The notes under the pieces are model-generated. The model made no database searches and had not been told where the DNA came from. It saw nothing but the letters and a program-made list of their open reading frames with translations. Position numbers and translations under genes: made by a program. Positions 1-10,700 of a DNA stretch of 64,000 bases are shown here, piece after piece (position 1 is the stretch's first letter; every line of letters starts with the position of its first letter). Origin of the DNA: Tenrec ecaudatus (lineage: Eukaryota > Chordata > Mammalia > Afrosoricida > Tenrecidae); assembly GCF_050624435.1 (NCBI RefSeq), contig NC_134546.1, positions 80,269,700 to 80,333,699 on the forward strand, written 5' to 3'.

Positions 1-112
1 TATCTTTTACTGTAGATTTACCAAATGCAATGTGCTTTCTAATTAAATTCCTTGTGGGCCACAGTAAAATGAAATCTTGAAGGACTTCATGGTTTGCTTT
101 CTAGTGGCTGCA
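1..112 (-). mobile_element. BovB/RTE-type LINE fragment (antisense)
   Basis: Reads as the antisense strand of the RTE (BovB-like) LINE that is abundant in afrotherians. It carries the block around 'agtaaaatgaaatcttga' followed by 'aggacttcatgg', which sits in the reverse-transcriptase part of that LINE. It is heavily diverged and has no open frame. It runs off the left edge, so its true length is unknown. Recognised from memory of the family, not from a search. Confidence 0.5.
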
Positions 113-2655
113 TGAGTACACATATAAGTCACTGGAAATTCTAGTGTGGGAGGTGTTCTTTACCCCATTTGTTTTATTCATTCAATCATTTACTTATATG
201 AAAGGCCTCGGAAATGTTGATTTTTCACTTCACATTATAAATCAAAACTATGTTGTGTTTTGTTATTCGTTAAAGTTGTCCAACATTTTGTTGTATTGAG
301 AACATTTGATTCCATTTCTCATTGGGCATTTTCATTTATATAGTTTTCAATTATATTGTACATGTGTAATGATTTCATATTTTGAGTCTTATAGCCATGG
401 AAAAGGAATTTGTAAGGTAGAGAGCATGGTGCTGTGTGCACTTATGTTGCCTTTAGGTTTACAGTCTTTGGTCACCTTAGAGTTATGTATGTTAGCATAG
501 TGTCCCTGCCAACTTCAGAGAGTTGTCTCATACATTTTTAATAATATCATTTTTAATTTGATTTCTATTGTATGATCCCTAAGCTTTTATTTTTATTTTT
601 CCAAAGCTAAGGTTGACTCATTACGTTGTGAAATTTTCACTGCTTTTATGAATCAAAATGTCATATTTATGCCATGGTGGTAACAAGTAGAAAGATTTTG
701 GTACTGCAAAAAAGTGCCTATGCCTCCCCGATTGAACACCATATTTCCAAATTACTGACAGTCACCGATCGGTTTGTCATACCTATATAGGATTCTCTTT
801 TTAACAATTTTATTTCAAAGCCATATGATAAATTCTGTGTTTTAATGTCTACTTCAAGTTAAGATGTATCTAAACATTTCCATGGGTTGATAGCTCTTTA
901 AAATAACATTACTTATATTTACTGTATAGATATACCACCGACTGTTTATTTATTTATATGCTGAAGGCCACGCTGGTCATTTCAAGCTGGGTTAATTGTG
1001 TGTAGAGCTGCTATAAATCATTAGTGCACGGTTTCAGGGGGACATTTATTTTCAACTCATCGAGGCAAACACCTGGGAGCATGTTTCAGGATAAAATGGT
1101 AAAGCAATGAGAGGCTTTGTAAGAAACTGTCTGATTGTCTCTCAAAGTAGCTGAACCACTTTACATTCCAGCAATTGAGTCACGAGAATCCCTTGTCCTG
1201 TGCTCACTTGCAAAATAATGACTTTGTAAGGTTTGGAGATGGAAAACATTTCATTTATTAGGTCAGTAAAATCATCTCCTAGTTTCAATTTGCATTTTCC
1301 AAAATGAAATTATTTGAATTTGAGTAATATTCCCATGTATTTACTTTTAGTTAAATTCGTCTTGGTTTACATATTTGATCAGATATTCTGGATATTTTAT
1401 TTTTATTTAAAAAACGTATTTACATAAGAAAAATTTGCCATATTAAATTAAAGTTAATTGACACAGATTCTGCAAACCTTTACCAAGTATGTTGCATGCT
1501 TTTCATTCTCTTTTAAGGGACTTTTTTTGCCACAGTTAGAATTTTTTAAATCTTGATCTACCCTCGTGATCAATCTTTTATTATGTGTCTATGTTCTCAT
1601 TGTGATGTATCTAAAAAAACCTCTCATTACCAAGTGTAAATTCATTCAGATTTTCTAATTTTCTAGTCTTATTTACATTTTGGTCAGTGGTCCATATTAA
1701 TTTATTAGTATTATTGCTATTGTTATTATAGATGCTGTGAGGTATGTGCAGAACCTCATATTGTTGTTGGACTGGAAAGGGTGTGTGGCAGGCTGTCATA
1801 AGCAGAGACCAGGTTGATTTGAGACATTCTAGGTTTATTCCTGCTATGACTTACATAAGGAAACATCCAGTGGACTTCTTCGCAAATCCAGTGAGAATCA
1901 AACAAGTTATAGACCCCAAACTTCCTTTCAGGTTGCAGTGGGGGTTAGTTTACAAGTTTACAGTCATCAGAGGATAAAATGGAGCAAAGTTCACAGAAAC
2001 TTTACATTTCCCCAAGGGATTACGACAGCATCAATTTCTGTCTTCATTACTCCAGGGACTGTCACACCAATACCCCCTAAGGCTTCAGTCTCCTTGCTCC
2101 TCTAAATGGTCATGCTTCCCCTTCCTGAATTAGGAGTATCCAGAATAATGAACAGGCTTTTAACTAATTAAGTTTAAAAGGAATTTAATGGAGGGGAGGG
2201 AGCTGTTACATTCTTGATCCCTTTTAACAAACTAATCTCAACCAATTATGATACATTTTCACTGTTGATTAAGAACATGCTACCACTTCCCCTTTCCTTT
2301 ATCAAGAGGGATTTAATTGTTCCAAATGTTCCATTCAGGAGAAGACTGTGGAAGAGTGTGTATTCTCATTGTGCCTCATTTTGTACCCAAATCATTATAT
2401 CACAATTGCATTGAGTTCAGTGTGCATTTAGTGATAGTAATGTCAACCCAGGTATTCTGTCATGACCTTACTAAGAAATTAATCCTACTTAAAAAAATAG
2501 ATCGTGTAATTCATTTTCTGATAAAGTGATATTATGCCTTATATATTTCACCTCTATGTCATTTTAATGCTCTCCCTGGTAATTAACATATCTAAAGTGC
2601 ACAAGTGAATTTGTATAGCTCAATAAATTTTAGCTCTGTATACACATATGCTTTC
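113..2655. other. No gene recognised; AT-rich intergenic DNA
   Basis: AT-rich sequence with no coding signal, V segment or RNA gene that I can support. The short open frames here have no recognisable domains. The stretch at about 1735-2160 has a more balanced base composition and may be an old LTR or other repeat, but I could not name it. Confidence 0.5.
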
Positions 2656-2659
2656 TAAT

Positions 2660-2768
2660 ACAATTAAGAGTTACAGTCTTGGAAACTCACAGGGGCAGTT
2701 CCACCTTGTCCCATTGGGTCACTATGAGACAAAATTGACTCGATGACAGAGAGTTATTATTTTTTGTA
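2660..2768 (+). repeat. AfroSINE-type SINE, 3' half
   Basis: Shows the SINE tail: 'cttggaaactcacaggggca', a 'gggtcactatgag' block, and 'ttgactcgatg' followed by a T-rich end. This matches the 3' body of afrotherian tRNA-derived SINEs. The 5' tRNA-like head is absent. Confidence 0.7.
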
Positions 2769-2814
2769 AGCATGTATACAGTTCAGCACACACAGTCCCC
2801 ATGCGTGTTTGTCC

Positions 2815-2940
2815 AGTCTCCACAACCTTACCCATCCTGATTATCTTCATCTAATAATGGGATTAATCAAGCTCAGGGAGGAGTTAACTCACCTTACCAC
2901 CTGTGGCAATGACCAGGTCACAGCCCATGGGTGGATGATC
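2815..2940 (+). repeat. MIR-like ancient SINE fragment
   Basis: The string of words (attatcttcatct, gctcagggagg, gttaactcacc, accaggtcacagcc) follows the order of the MIR core and its 3' part. It is strongly diverged. A short open frame across it is accidental. Confidence 0.45.
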
Positions 2941-3036
2941 TGCATGAGCACCCCCAGCTGGCCACACCTGGGGATCCCTCTTCTTACTTGTGAACTTTTG
3001 AACAGAAGGAAGAACATTAACAAGGGTAGAAAATCG

Positions 3037-3290
3037 AACTAACCCAGAATTCTATTGAAGTTGAACATGTTTGCTAATTCTTCAAACACAACCTGTGAGT
3101 GGAATTCAGAGTGAGCCCAACACAAAGTTCCCATGCAGACAGGGCAAGTCTGGAGGGTGTTTAGGATGCTTGAAGTATAGGAACCCACCTAACCGAGGGT
3201 GCAGATGCAAGATCACAATTATTGTTCATTGAAACAGGGTTATTCTCACCTAGCAAGGATTAACATAGAGCAGTGATTCCATTCCTATTT
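3037..3290 (+). repeat. Copy 1 of an old duplicated segment (partner near 26802-27075)
   Basis: Matches 26802-27075 over about 250 bases in the same orientation. Shared words in the same order include 'attctattg-agttga', 'aattcttcaaacac', 'aggaacccatct/acct' and 'agcagtgattc'. In both places it is followed by RTE-type antisense LINE sequence. No coding potential. Probably part of the unit that was duplicated as the IGHV cluster grew. Confidence 0.6.
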
Positions 3291-3419
3291 ATTCCTTGAG
3301 TTTTCATAACTTGTATCCAATGATATTGCATTCCATTTATTAATTAAGATACCATGCTTTCTCAAGCAAAACAATATTCTGGTTGTTAATTTTCATTAAA
3401 TCGGTTGTGAATAATAGAG

Positions 3420-3520
3420 TCTCTCTGTACAATACACTGAAACAGCGGTTTGTCCAGCACCATCCTCATAGTCTTTCTCATGTGTGAGAGTATTGTTGTA
3501 ATCACAGAGTCAATCCATCT
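3420..3520 (-). mobile_element. RTE-type LINE fragment (antisense)
   Basis: Weak match to the antisense 3' end of the afrotherian RTE LINE ('agtcaatccatct' preceded by 'attgttgtaatcac'). Diverged and short. Confidence 0.4.
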
Positions 3521-4182
3521 TAATGGCCCTGTCCTTTCCCAGTATTAGTGCCTTCTGATAATGTATCCAAAGTTTATGTGACAAACTTGTCCTCTTAAAT
3601 TCCAATGAGAAGTCTCGATGTGCTGCTTCTGAGACAGGCTTTTTTTAATGATAGAAAATGAATTCTGATCATATGAGAAGCCTGCTTTGTAAAAAGAGGG
3701 ATACACCTTACTCCCTCCCCTACTCCATTCAGGAATATATTATTTAACATGCTCATTGTTGTATGAATCTTACCATACAGATTGGCCACACTTTTGAAGA
3801 CATTGGAGTCTATGGTATTCTGTTTAGCCTGCTAATCCAGAGACCAGGAATCTGGGTTTATTTCCAAGTTCAGCCCCTTTGCATACCTGGGAATACTTAA
3901 CAGCCTGACTTTAGATGAACACAAGGGGGTGATGATTCTGCTAGCATATACATAGAACTTATATTAGATTTGTTTAAATAATAAAATTAAAAACCATGAA
4001 AGGAAGGTCATCAGATGCCCCAATACTCTCAATATATCTTCAATTCTTTTTTTCCATTCATCTACATTCCTTGTATGAATATACTGTATTATATTGTGCC
4101 GGAATTTTGTATGAATTTGTGTAAGTATAAGTTTTCCAAGATGTTGTCTCCTGGGTATTGTGTGTGTTATAGTTGTTGTTTT

Positions 4183-4510
4183 ATTGTTAGGTGCTGTTCA
4201 TTCAGGTCCAACTCATAACAATCATAGAGACAAAATAACAAAACACTGCCCAATTAGGTGTCATCCTCAATATAATTCTTAAGTTTGACCCCATTATTGC
4301 AGCCACTATGTCAGGCCATCTCAATGAGGGCCTTCCTTTTTATCACTGTCCTCTACTTTGCCAAGTATGATATGTTATCTCACTCCCTTTTCCAAGGACT
4401 GGGTTCTCTTGATATCATGTCCAAAGGGAGTGAGGTAACATATCACCATCCTTGTTTCTAAGGAGCATTCTTGATTCATTCTTCCAAGAAAGATTTATTG
4501 GTTTCTTTGG
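4183..4510 (-). mobile_element. RTE-type LINE 3' end (antisense)
   Basis: Antisense RTE 3' end. It starts with the terminal 'gttaggtgctgttcattcag' region and continues through 'cccattattgcagccactat', 'tactttgccaagtatgat', 'gatatcatgtccaaag' and 'aaggagcattcttga'. This is the order expected for the 3' end of the BovB/RTE element. Many small indels; no open frame remains. Confidence 0.65.
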
Positions 4511-4514
4511 CCAA

Positions 4515-4735
4515 ACCAAAAGCAAACTCACTGTCATCATGTTAATGCTGACTCATAGTAAGTCCCTGTGGGTCCCTGTGGATATCCAAGACTGTAACTC
4601 TCTATAGGAGTAGAAAGTCCAGTCTTTCTCTTAAGGAGCTATTGCTGGTGGTGCAGGCGCACTAGTTAAGCATTAGGATAAGATCACATGGTCGGTTCCT
4701 TTGACAGACCATGGTAATGCCAATATTCCTTGACA
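4515..4735 (-). repeat. AfroSINE-type SINE (antisense)
   Basis: Antisense SINE body ('gactcatagtaagtccctg', 'aagactgtaactct'). Beyond it lies a sense-oriented head 'ctggtggtgcaggcgcac' with 'agttaagcattagg', so two SINE pieces of opposite polarity may be joined here. Confidence 0.6.
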
Positions 4736-5308
4736 GCACCACAATTCAAATGCAATGTTTATAAATCCTATTTAGTCAACGTTCAATTTTCATATGCATA
4801 TGAAGCAATTGAAAATACCAAATACCATCATGTGAGTTATTCTTGGTGTGATGATTCCTAGCAGTAAATTTGTTTTTGACAAAGACATGTTTACCAAATA
4901 TAGTAATATTTTTGGTCATTTGGAAGTTGTGTGACCACAATGGTATATTCACATGTGTAAATATAGACTAATGTAGATGTCATGAATCAGAAGAGTTATG
5001 GCCTGGTTTGTGGTGAATATTTTAATTTATTATCTATTTATATACCTATTTATCCTCCTGTGGGTCCTACATGGTTTGTCTATCTCTCCCTCTCTTTGGA
5101 TATCTCTATCTATCTATCACTGGAAATAAGAGTCCTTGATCTGTGGCTGCATAACGCTCCCTGAACAGAATGTATCCGGGTGAAACGAAGAGCTCAGGGA
5201 GAGGAAGTTATCATAAGGGAACTGCAAGCATCATTGTTTGAGTGGGAGGAGCAGGCCTAGGGACCTCACTTTATCCTGTAGGCCTTTATGTACAAATGCA
5301 CTTCCCAC

Positions 5309-5316
5309 ATGCAAAT
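5309..5316 (+). promoter_or_regulatory. Immunoglobulin octamer ATGCAAAT of the first IGHV gene
   Basis: Perfect ATGCAAAT about 90 bases upstream of the leader ATG, the normal position for the Oct-1/Oct-2 site of IGHV promoters. No convincing TATA box lies between it and the ATG, which is common for IGHV promoters. Confidence 0.85.
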
Positions 5317-5402
5317 ACCTCTTAGGCAGCCAGATGAAACCACAGCATGAACACACTTAAATTCTGACTCCTTCTCACCCTGGAGAGTGTTCCTGAGGTA
5401 TC

Positions 5403-5855
5403 ATGGATCTTATGGACATGAAGGTCAATCATGTGTGGGTTCTCCTATTTATCGTGGCAACTCCGGAAGGTGAGTGCTTCAGAGACTCATACATGAAGTC
5501 TGGGGATGCAGCATCTGACACATGACTCACTGGGAATCTCTTTATCCCCAGGTGTCCTGGCCCAGGTGCAGCTACAAGAGTCAGGCCCTGGACTGGTGAA
5601 GCCCTCACAGACCCTGTCTCTCACCTGTGCTGTCTCTGGATTTTCCTTAGCAAGCAATGCAGTGAACTGGATCCGCCAGGCTCCAGGAAAGGGACTGGAG
5701 TGGGTCGGTGATACATGGAGTGGTGGGAGCACACACTATAATCCAGCTCTCCAGTCCCGAGTCAGCATCACCAGGGAAACCTCCAAAGGCCATGTTTATT
5801 TAAAACTGAGCTCCGTGAATCCTGAGGACACAGCCATGTATTACTGTGCCAGAGA
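5403..5855 (+). CDS. IGHV: Immunoglobulin heavy variable gene, clan II (VH4-like), apparently functional
   Basis: Germline V segment for an antibody heavy chain. Exon 1 (leader) ends at 5469 before a GTGAGT donor. Three in-frame ATGs exist at 5403, 5412 and 5418; the last gives a signal peptide of usual VH4 length ([18 protein letters not shown]). The intron is 82 bases and ends in a pyrimidine-rich tract and CAG (acceptor AG 5550-5551). Exon 2 is 5552-5855. The mature V region begins [15 protein letters not shown] at 5563, with Cys22, Trp36 ([12 protein letters not shown]) and the second Cys95 in YYCAR; no stop or frameshift. FR1 and FR3 place it in clan II, close to human VH4 and ruminant VH. 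An octamer lies upstream and a 23-RSS directly downstream. The open frame continuing past 5855 is not coding in the germline gene. Whether it is used is unknown. Confidence 0.93.
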
Positions 5856-5894
5856 CACAGTGATGGGAAGTCAGTGTGAGCCCAGACACAAACC
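5856..5894 (+). promoter_or_regulatory. 23-bp-spacer recombination signal (RSS) of the first IGHV gene
   Basis: Perfect heptamer CACAGTG at 5856-5862, exactly 23 bases of spacer (5863-5885), then nonamer ACACAAACC at 5886-5894. Bound by RAG1/RAG2 for V-to-DJ joining. The nonamer differs from the ideal ACAAAAACC, but the same nonamer is kept by the other V genes here. Confidence 0.93.
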
Positions 5895-6199
5895 TCCCTG
5901 CAACAGGCCATGGTTTCAGCAGATGCAGGCAAATGAAGTATTTTTCTCAGAATGCTTTCCTCTCCGGAGCTGTGGTTTCCCCACCTTGTCAGCACCTCTC
6001 TTGGGATCACCATGCACAGTGATTCTAGGGAACCTTCATATATCTGGACATGCCTTCTCTTCATTGGAATGAGTTTTGTTTATCTTTGAACATCTATCCA
6101 AAATCAGAGTGCACAGTAATATGGCTTGATGATATCTATTTTCAATTGACTGTATTAACCAGTATCATTTATTATCAAAGCTAAAAATATTCCAAATAT

Positions 6200-6357
6200 C
6201 AAAACTCATTATTCCCCTGTGGGTTTCTGAGACTGCAACTGTTACAGGAGTAAAAAGCCCCTTCTTTCTTCTGTGGTGCAGCTGGTGGTTTCTAACTGCT
6301 GACATGCAGCCCTCATCCCAAAGCATAACCACTCCGTCACCAGGGATCCTTGTGGAA
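6200..6357 (-). repeat. AfroSINE-type SINE (antisense), copy-specific insertion
   Basis: Antisense SINE: 'gtgggtttctgagactgcaa', 'gctggtggtttctaactgct', and 'cactccgtcaccagggatcc' at the head end. It interrupts DNA that is continuous in the paralogous unit near 22.7 kb, so it inserted after that duplication. Confidence 0.75.
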
Positions 6358-6509
6358 ATATTAATGCAGGAAAATATTCTCATGGGAGTCCCGAATTTTC
6401 TCCAAGCCATCAGATAGCTGGCCAATGTATCATTCCAGTGAATGCTCACGAATGCACATTTATGTAACAATCTTAACTTAGAATGATCTGGATACTCTTG
6501 CCCATGTTG

Positions 6510-6745
6510 GTATTGTTAGGTACCCTTGAGTTGGCTTCAACTCCCAGAGAGCCTATGTACCACAGGATGAACTACTGACCGGAAGTTCACTATCCTCACA
6601 GTCATTCCTCTGTTGCACCCATCATTGCAGCCTGTGTGACAATCCACCTCCTCGAAAGTCTCTCCCTTGGTCATTACCATTCTGCTTTACCAAGCACAAG
6701 ACCATTCTCTGGGTAACAGTTCCTCATGATGACATCCCCCAATAC
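6510..6745 (-). mobile_element. RTE-type LINE 3' fragment (antisense)
   Basis: Same order of antisense RTE landmarks as at 4183-4510: terminal 'gttaggtacccttgagttgg', then 'cattgcagcctgtgtgacaa', 'tgctttaccaagcacaag' and 'cctcatgatgacatcc'. Diverged; no frame. Confidence 0.6.
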
Positions 6746-7324
6746 GTGAGATAAAGTCTTACGTGAATGCAAGAAATATTCAAGATGTGCTTAATCCAAG
6801 ACAGACCTGCTTGTGCTTTAGGAAGCCTGTGATATATTTAATATTATTCTCTAACACCATAACCCAAATGAACCAATTCTTTGATATTGCTTATAGGGTG
6901 TTTGGCCATTATTGGAGTCACTCTTAGTCTCCACAACCACGGACGGTGTTTCTGGTACTACAGGCAGTGTCCTGTGTTGCTACTAAAATTTCACGTCCTG
7001 GGTTACTTTGAGTCTCTAACAGCCATCCTGCACCTAAACAACCTTGGATGCTTACAGCTCTATAAATAGATAGACAAGACTTTTACTACCAATAATTAGC
7101 CAAGACACAGAGAACGTCAACATAAGAATGTTGATAAAACAATGTATTATGATATACATTTCCTTTTGCTAGGTGTGTTTCCCTCATAAAACATACCCTA
7201 ACCCCTTGCACTGTCCTTCCACCTGGGAAGAATGCCATGTGTTATTTATTTATTTTTGATGGTGTTAAGTGATTCAATTCTCGGTGATTCAATGGAGAAC
7301 AGAACTAAATAATACCTAGTTCAG

Positions 7325-7640
7325 CCATATAATCACCATTAATATTTTGAGCTCCTTATTACAGCCACTGAGTCACTCCATCTCATGATGTGCCTCCTTC
7401 TTCCCTGATCCCCTGCTTTATCGTGGATGAAGTCTTTCTCAAGGGTCTGGTGTCATGATATGATGTCCAAAGTACAGGAAACAAGATCTCACTGTCCTTG
7501 ATTCTGAGGGACTCTCTGCTTCTACTCCCTTCACAACAGATCTGTGTGTTTTATTGTCAGACACCCATGGCACTTTCAACATTCTTTGAAAACACCATAA
7601 GTCAAAAGCCACCATTTTTTTCTATGGCCCTTATTATTCT
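7325..7640 (-). mobile_element. RTE-type LINE fragment (antisense)
   Basis: Antisense RTE landmarks in order: 'ttacagccactgagtcactc', 'atgatatgatgtccaaagta', 'caagatctcactgtccttga', 'ttcaacattctttgaaaaca' followed by 'ccataagtcaaaag'. A fairly well-preserved older copy without a frame. Confidence 0.65.
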
Positions 7641-7737
7641 TATTCCAGAGTTTATATGCATGTAATAATATGGAAAGCACCATGATGTGGGTTCTCAAAG
7701 TGACATTTAAAAAACCTGTCATGTGTAGAGATAGAAA

Positions 7738-7965
7738 GAGACATGGTGCTGTGGCGGGAGAAGTATTGGGTTTCTCAACACAAGATCAGGGATTCAATCC
7801 AGGCAATGGTTCCTCCTGAGTCAGATGAGGTTGTCTATTCCTGTAAATATTTCCAGTCAGATAAAGCCTAAGGAGCAGTTCTAATGAGCCTTATAGGGGT
7901 CCTGTGAGTCACGGTAGATGCACTTGCAGTGAGTTTCACTTTTGAGGATAAGACTGCCCATATTC
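7738..7965 (+). repeat. AfroSINE-type SINE (sense)
   Basis: Head 'tggtgctgtggcgggagaag', box-B-like 'gggattcaatcc', then 'aaggagcagttcta' and 'ggggtcctgtgagtcacgg' in the body. Order and spacing fit a full-length, diverged afrotherian SINE. Confidence 0.65.
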
Positions 7966-8372
7966 GATCTCAGTTGCTTGGTTAACTGATTTGCCCTCAG
8001 TGTTGAAGAATACGTGGTCTGTTAATAGCTCTCAGACCTCACAATGAATAAATTAATGCGTGAATTAGTGGATGCACTTGTTCAAATTAAACATTGCAGA
8101 CACACTTTAACCTTGGTGATTTTATTATTGTAAATGTTGGATTCTAGGGAGGCTACAAATTCAATGTATGCCTGTGTGTCAGACATATCACTCCCATCTT
8201 TGACATCTGAGTGTCATCAAACATGCTCAAGTACAGCCTTTGGGGACACTTCCTTGTGGACCCATGGATCATGCCCATTAACATGCTATTCAGTCCCCAC
8301 CTCTTATACACCCCCCTAGCCCTCAAATCACGGCATCAGAGCCTACTAAATCAGGGAATCTTTGCCACAGAA

Positions 8373-8806
8373 ATGTCTGCCTCTTTTGTCCTTTACTTTC
8401 TGATGATGCCGAGTATCCCATCTGGTCAGTGGCAGGAAATTGAAGTGGGTCACAATAGATTTAAAGACAGATGGGGTGTTTAATTCTTTTTCTCCAAAAA
8501 CTCCAGGGGTCCTGACCCAACTGTAGCTACAGGAGTCAGGACCTTAGGTGCTGAGACCTTCACACTTTCACCTGAACCATCAGTGGGAACTCCATCACCA
8601 GCACCAGTGCTACTTGGGATTGGATCAGGCAGAGCCCAAGGAAAGGTCCTGAGTGGATAGGAAGGACCTTCGACAGGTCAGAATGGTTCAGCAAATACCT
8701 CATTGATTGTCTAGTCATCAACCCAGACACATCCAAGAACCAGCTCTCCCTGCAGCTGAACTCCATAACCACAGAGGACAGGACTGTTTATAGCTGTGCA
8801 AGGAGA
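8373..8806 (+). pseudogene. IGHV: VH6-like immunoglobulin heavy variable pseudogene
   Basis: Leader exon 8373-8424 is open (MSASFVLYFLMMPSIPSG) and looks like the VH6 signal peptide; its donor GTCAGT is weak. The acceptor is CCAG at 8503-8506. Exon 2 resembles human IGHV6-1: WDWIRQSP in FR2, an [11 protein letters not shown]2 motif, and [15 protein letters not shown] in FR3. It is broken by TAG at 8524-8526 (codon 3 of FR1) and by a frameshift in FR1 near 8545-8570. The last tyrosine before the second cysteine is changed (YSC). The RSS is nearly intact. I saw no octamer upstream. The VH6 assignment rests on the long CDR2 and the FR3 wording. Confidence 0.85.
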
Positions 8807-8845
8807 CACAGAGAGGGGAAGTCAATATGAGCCCTCACACAAACC
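8807..8845 (+). promoter_or_regulatory. 23-RSS of the VH6-like pseudogene
   Basis: Heptamer CACAGAG (one change from CACAGTG, at a position that usually lowers recombination) at 8807-8813, a 23-base spacer, and nonamer ACACAAACC at 8837-8845. Confidence 0.85.
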
Positions 8846-9437
8846 ACCCTGCACAACAGCTGGGGGGCTGAACTGTGAGGCCTTTACATGAGCAAGGAAA
8901 GCTCAGGCACAAATGAACAGGCCCAGGATGCCTGTGTGAACACTGATGAGATTTTCTGCTGTGGCTTGAGCTGGTTTTTTTCCCCACTGCTAAGCAGCAG
9001 ATTGAGAGGAAACTCCAGTAGGGTCTGTTCCATTTTGTCTAAACATTAAAGATAAAAAATATTGTGAAAGCAAATTTAAAGACAAACATAAACATATTCC
9101 AATAAAATAAGTGATGTGAAAGACCTTGTGTATAAAACTCAGGGTGTGTATGTGCGGGGGAGGGGGGGCTAGGAACAGCCTTGGTGGAGTTCTCACTGAC
9201 TCTTCTTTACTGTGTATCTTGCACAGTCATGCAAGGCTGTGTCCTAAAGTTTCAATCCATTAATTTGCAAAGGGACAATATTTTTGAAATTGTCTCTTGA
9301 GACCCTCGACCTTGGATTAATTAAGTAGATTCTGTTGTCTGACCATTGACTGTGTATATAGGTAAATCCATTCTGGTATCTTCTCTAGAAACTGGCTAAT
9401 TCACACCCAGAAAACCTGAAACACAAGTGAGTCTGTA

Positions 9438-9570
9438 CTGGTGGACATATCTGGAGGAGTGTCTTAGGGATTCAGAGTCAAAAGACTAGAGATAACCCAC
9501 TTGAAAATATGGCTCAGGGTGACTGTCCTTTGTCCCATAGGTCGATCTCAGGTACAGTTATAGGGACTCC
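9438..9570 (+). pseudogene. IGHV: IGHV relic: leader end, intron and first codons of FR1 only
   Basis: The end of a leader exon ('ctggtggacatatctggag', 9438-9456) aligns with the leader end of the gene at 21.7 kb, but the GT donor is lost. Intron wording ('gtcttagggattcagag') and spacing follow the other V genes. Acceptor AG is at 9539-9540. FR1 begins at 9549 with CAG GTA CAG TTA, then TAG at 9561. V homology stops at about 9570, shortly before an antisense AfroSINE, so the rest of the V exon was lost or displaced. Confidence 0.7.
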
Positions 9571-9584
9571 CCGCCCATGCCACC

Positions 9585-9800
9585 AGTTATCAAACATTCA
9601 ACTCCCTGCTGTTGAGTCAATTAAGACTCATAGCAGCCACACAGGACAAATCATAACTGCCCCTTTGGATTTCTGAGAATACAACTTTTCAGGATAAAAA
9701 CGCTGCATCTTTCGCCAGAGGAGTAGATGGTTGTCTTGAACTGTAGAACTTGCAATTAATAGTGTGCTGTGCAATCCCCTACACCACAGTATCTCCAAGG
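9585..9800 (-). repeat. AfroSINE-type SINE (antisense) at the break of an IGHV relic
   Basis: Antisense SINE: 'gactcatagcagccacacag', 'ggatttctgagaatacaact', 'gtagatggttgtcttgaact', and the head end near 9790. It lies where V homology ends. Confidence 0.7.
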
Positions 9801-9984
9801 TATGGAGGGGTAGTTTTGACCATGCTTATTCTGGGTCTATTTCATTTCTTTTAAAACTTGATGAGCAATTTCTTTTAAAACTTGGAGAGTAATTACTATG
9901 TACTTAAAGAAAGGTGCTGGGATCTGAACCAGAATTCCATCACAATTATAGATCACTTCGGGTGTGTTTTTATCCCCACAAAAT

Positions 9985-10465
9985 TAAGAATTCCTGTTCA
10001 TGAACATGACCCTTTTTTCTAATTAGGTGTGTGTCTTTTGGTATCTTATAGTATTGCTTTTTTATAGTTCTATTTGTACAATATTCTTGCTTCTATGCTT
10101 AGGTTTATTCCCATTTATTTTACCTTACCTGGCTATTGTAAATGGTAGCATTCTTGATATCCTTTTGAGAGCTTTCTCTATAGGTATGTGGTAATCAAAC
10201 TTATTTTTCTATGCTGACCTTATAACCTATGAAATTGTTTAACCTTTCAATTAGTTCTAATAATTTTCTACTAGGGCTTTTGGGTTTTCTATGTTTAGAG
10301 TAATATAGTCAGCAATTATAGAGAGTTTTACTTCTTTGCTGCCATTTTGGATGCCTTCATTTTACATTATATGAGTTATAGCTGTAGTTAAGGGTTATGA
10401 AACAAGATTGGTATTAAATGGTATCCTTATATGGTTCTAATTTGAAAGGTGAATGCTTTTGTTTC
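9985..10465 (-). mobile_element. L1 ORF2 fragment (antisense)
   Basis: T-rich strand with typical antisense L1 ORF2 wording (a 'gctattgtaaatggtagcat' region and 'aaacaagattggtattaaat' near the end). Degenerate; no frame longer than a few dozen codons. Confidence 0.5.
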
Positions 10466-10574
10466 CTCTCCATTGAGTGAAATGTTTGTCTTTGGCACTT
10501 CACTTTGCTATTTTGAGTCCTATTAAATCAGTCTGAAATCACAGCAACACTAGAGAAAACAGAAAGGAGCATAA

Positions 10575-10700
10575 GTCTTACTTCATCCTCACAGTTGTCA
10601 TGTATGAGGCCATTGTTACAGTTACTGTGCCACTCTATGTTGTTAAAGGTCATTCTTATGCATTATGAAGCACAATATCCGGAAACATGTTCAAAGTATT
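10575..10700 (-). mobile_element. RTE-type LINE fragment (antisense)
   Basis: Shows 'tcatcctcacagttgtcatg' followed by 'gttacagttactgtgccact', the same block as in the other antisense RTE copies. Short and decayed. Confidence 0.55.

Noticed and set aside
4982-5164. Tandem TATC-like repeat frame and possible CRISPR-like repeat
   Set aside because: Simple sequence only; no regular repeat-spacer structure exists anywhere in the window, as expected for a mammalian genome.
5856-6072. Continuation of the first V exon frame past the heptamer, giving a 188-residue product
   Set aside because: The germline V exon ends at the RSS; the rest is chance reading through RSS and flank.
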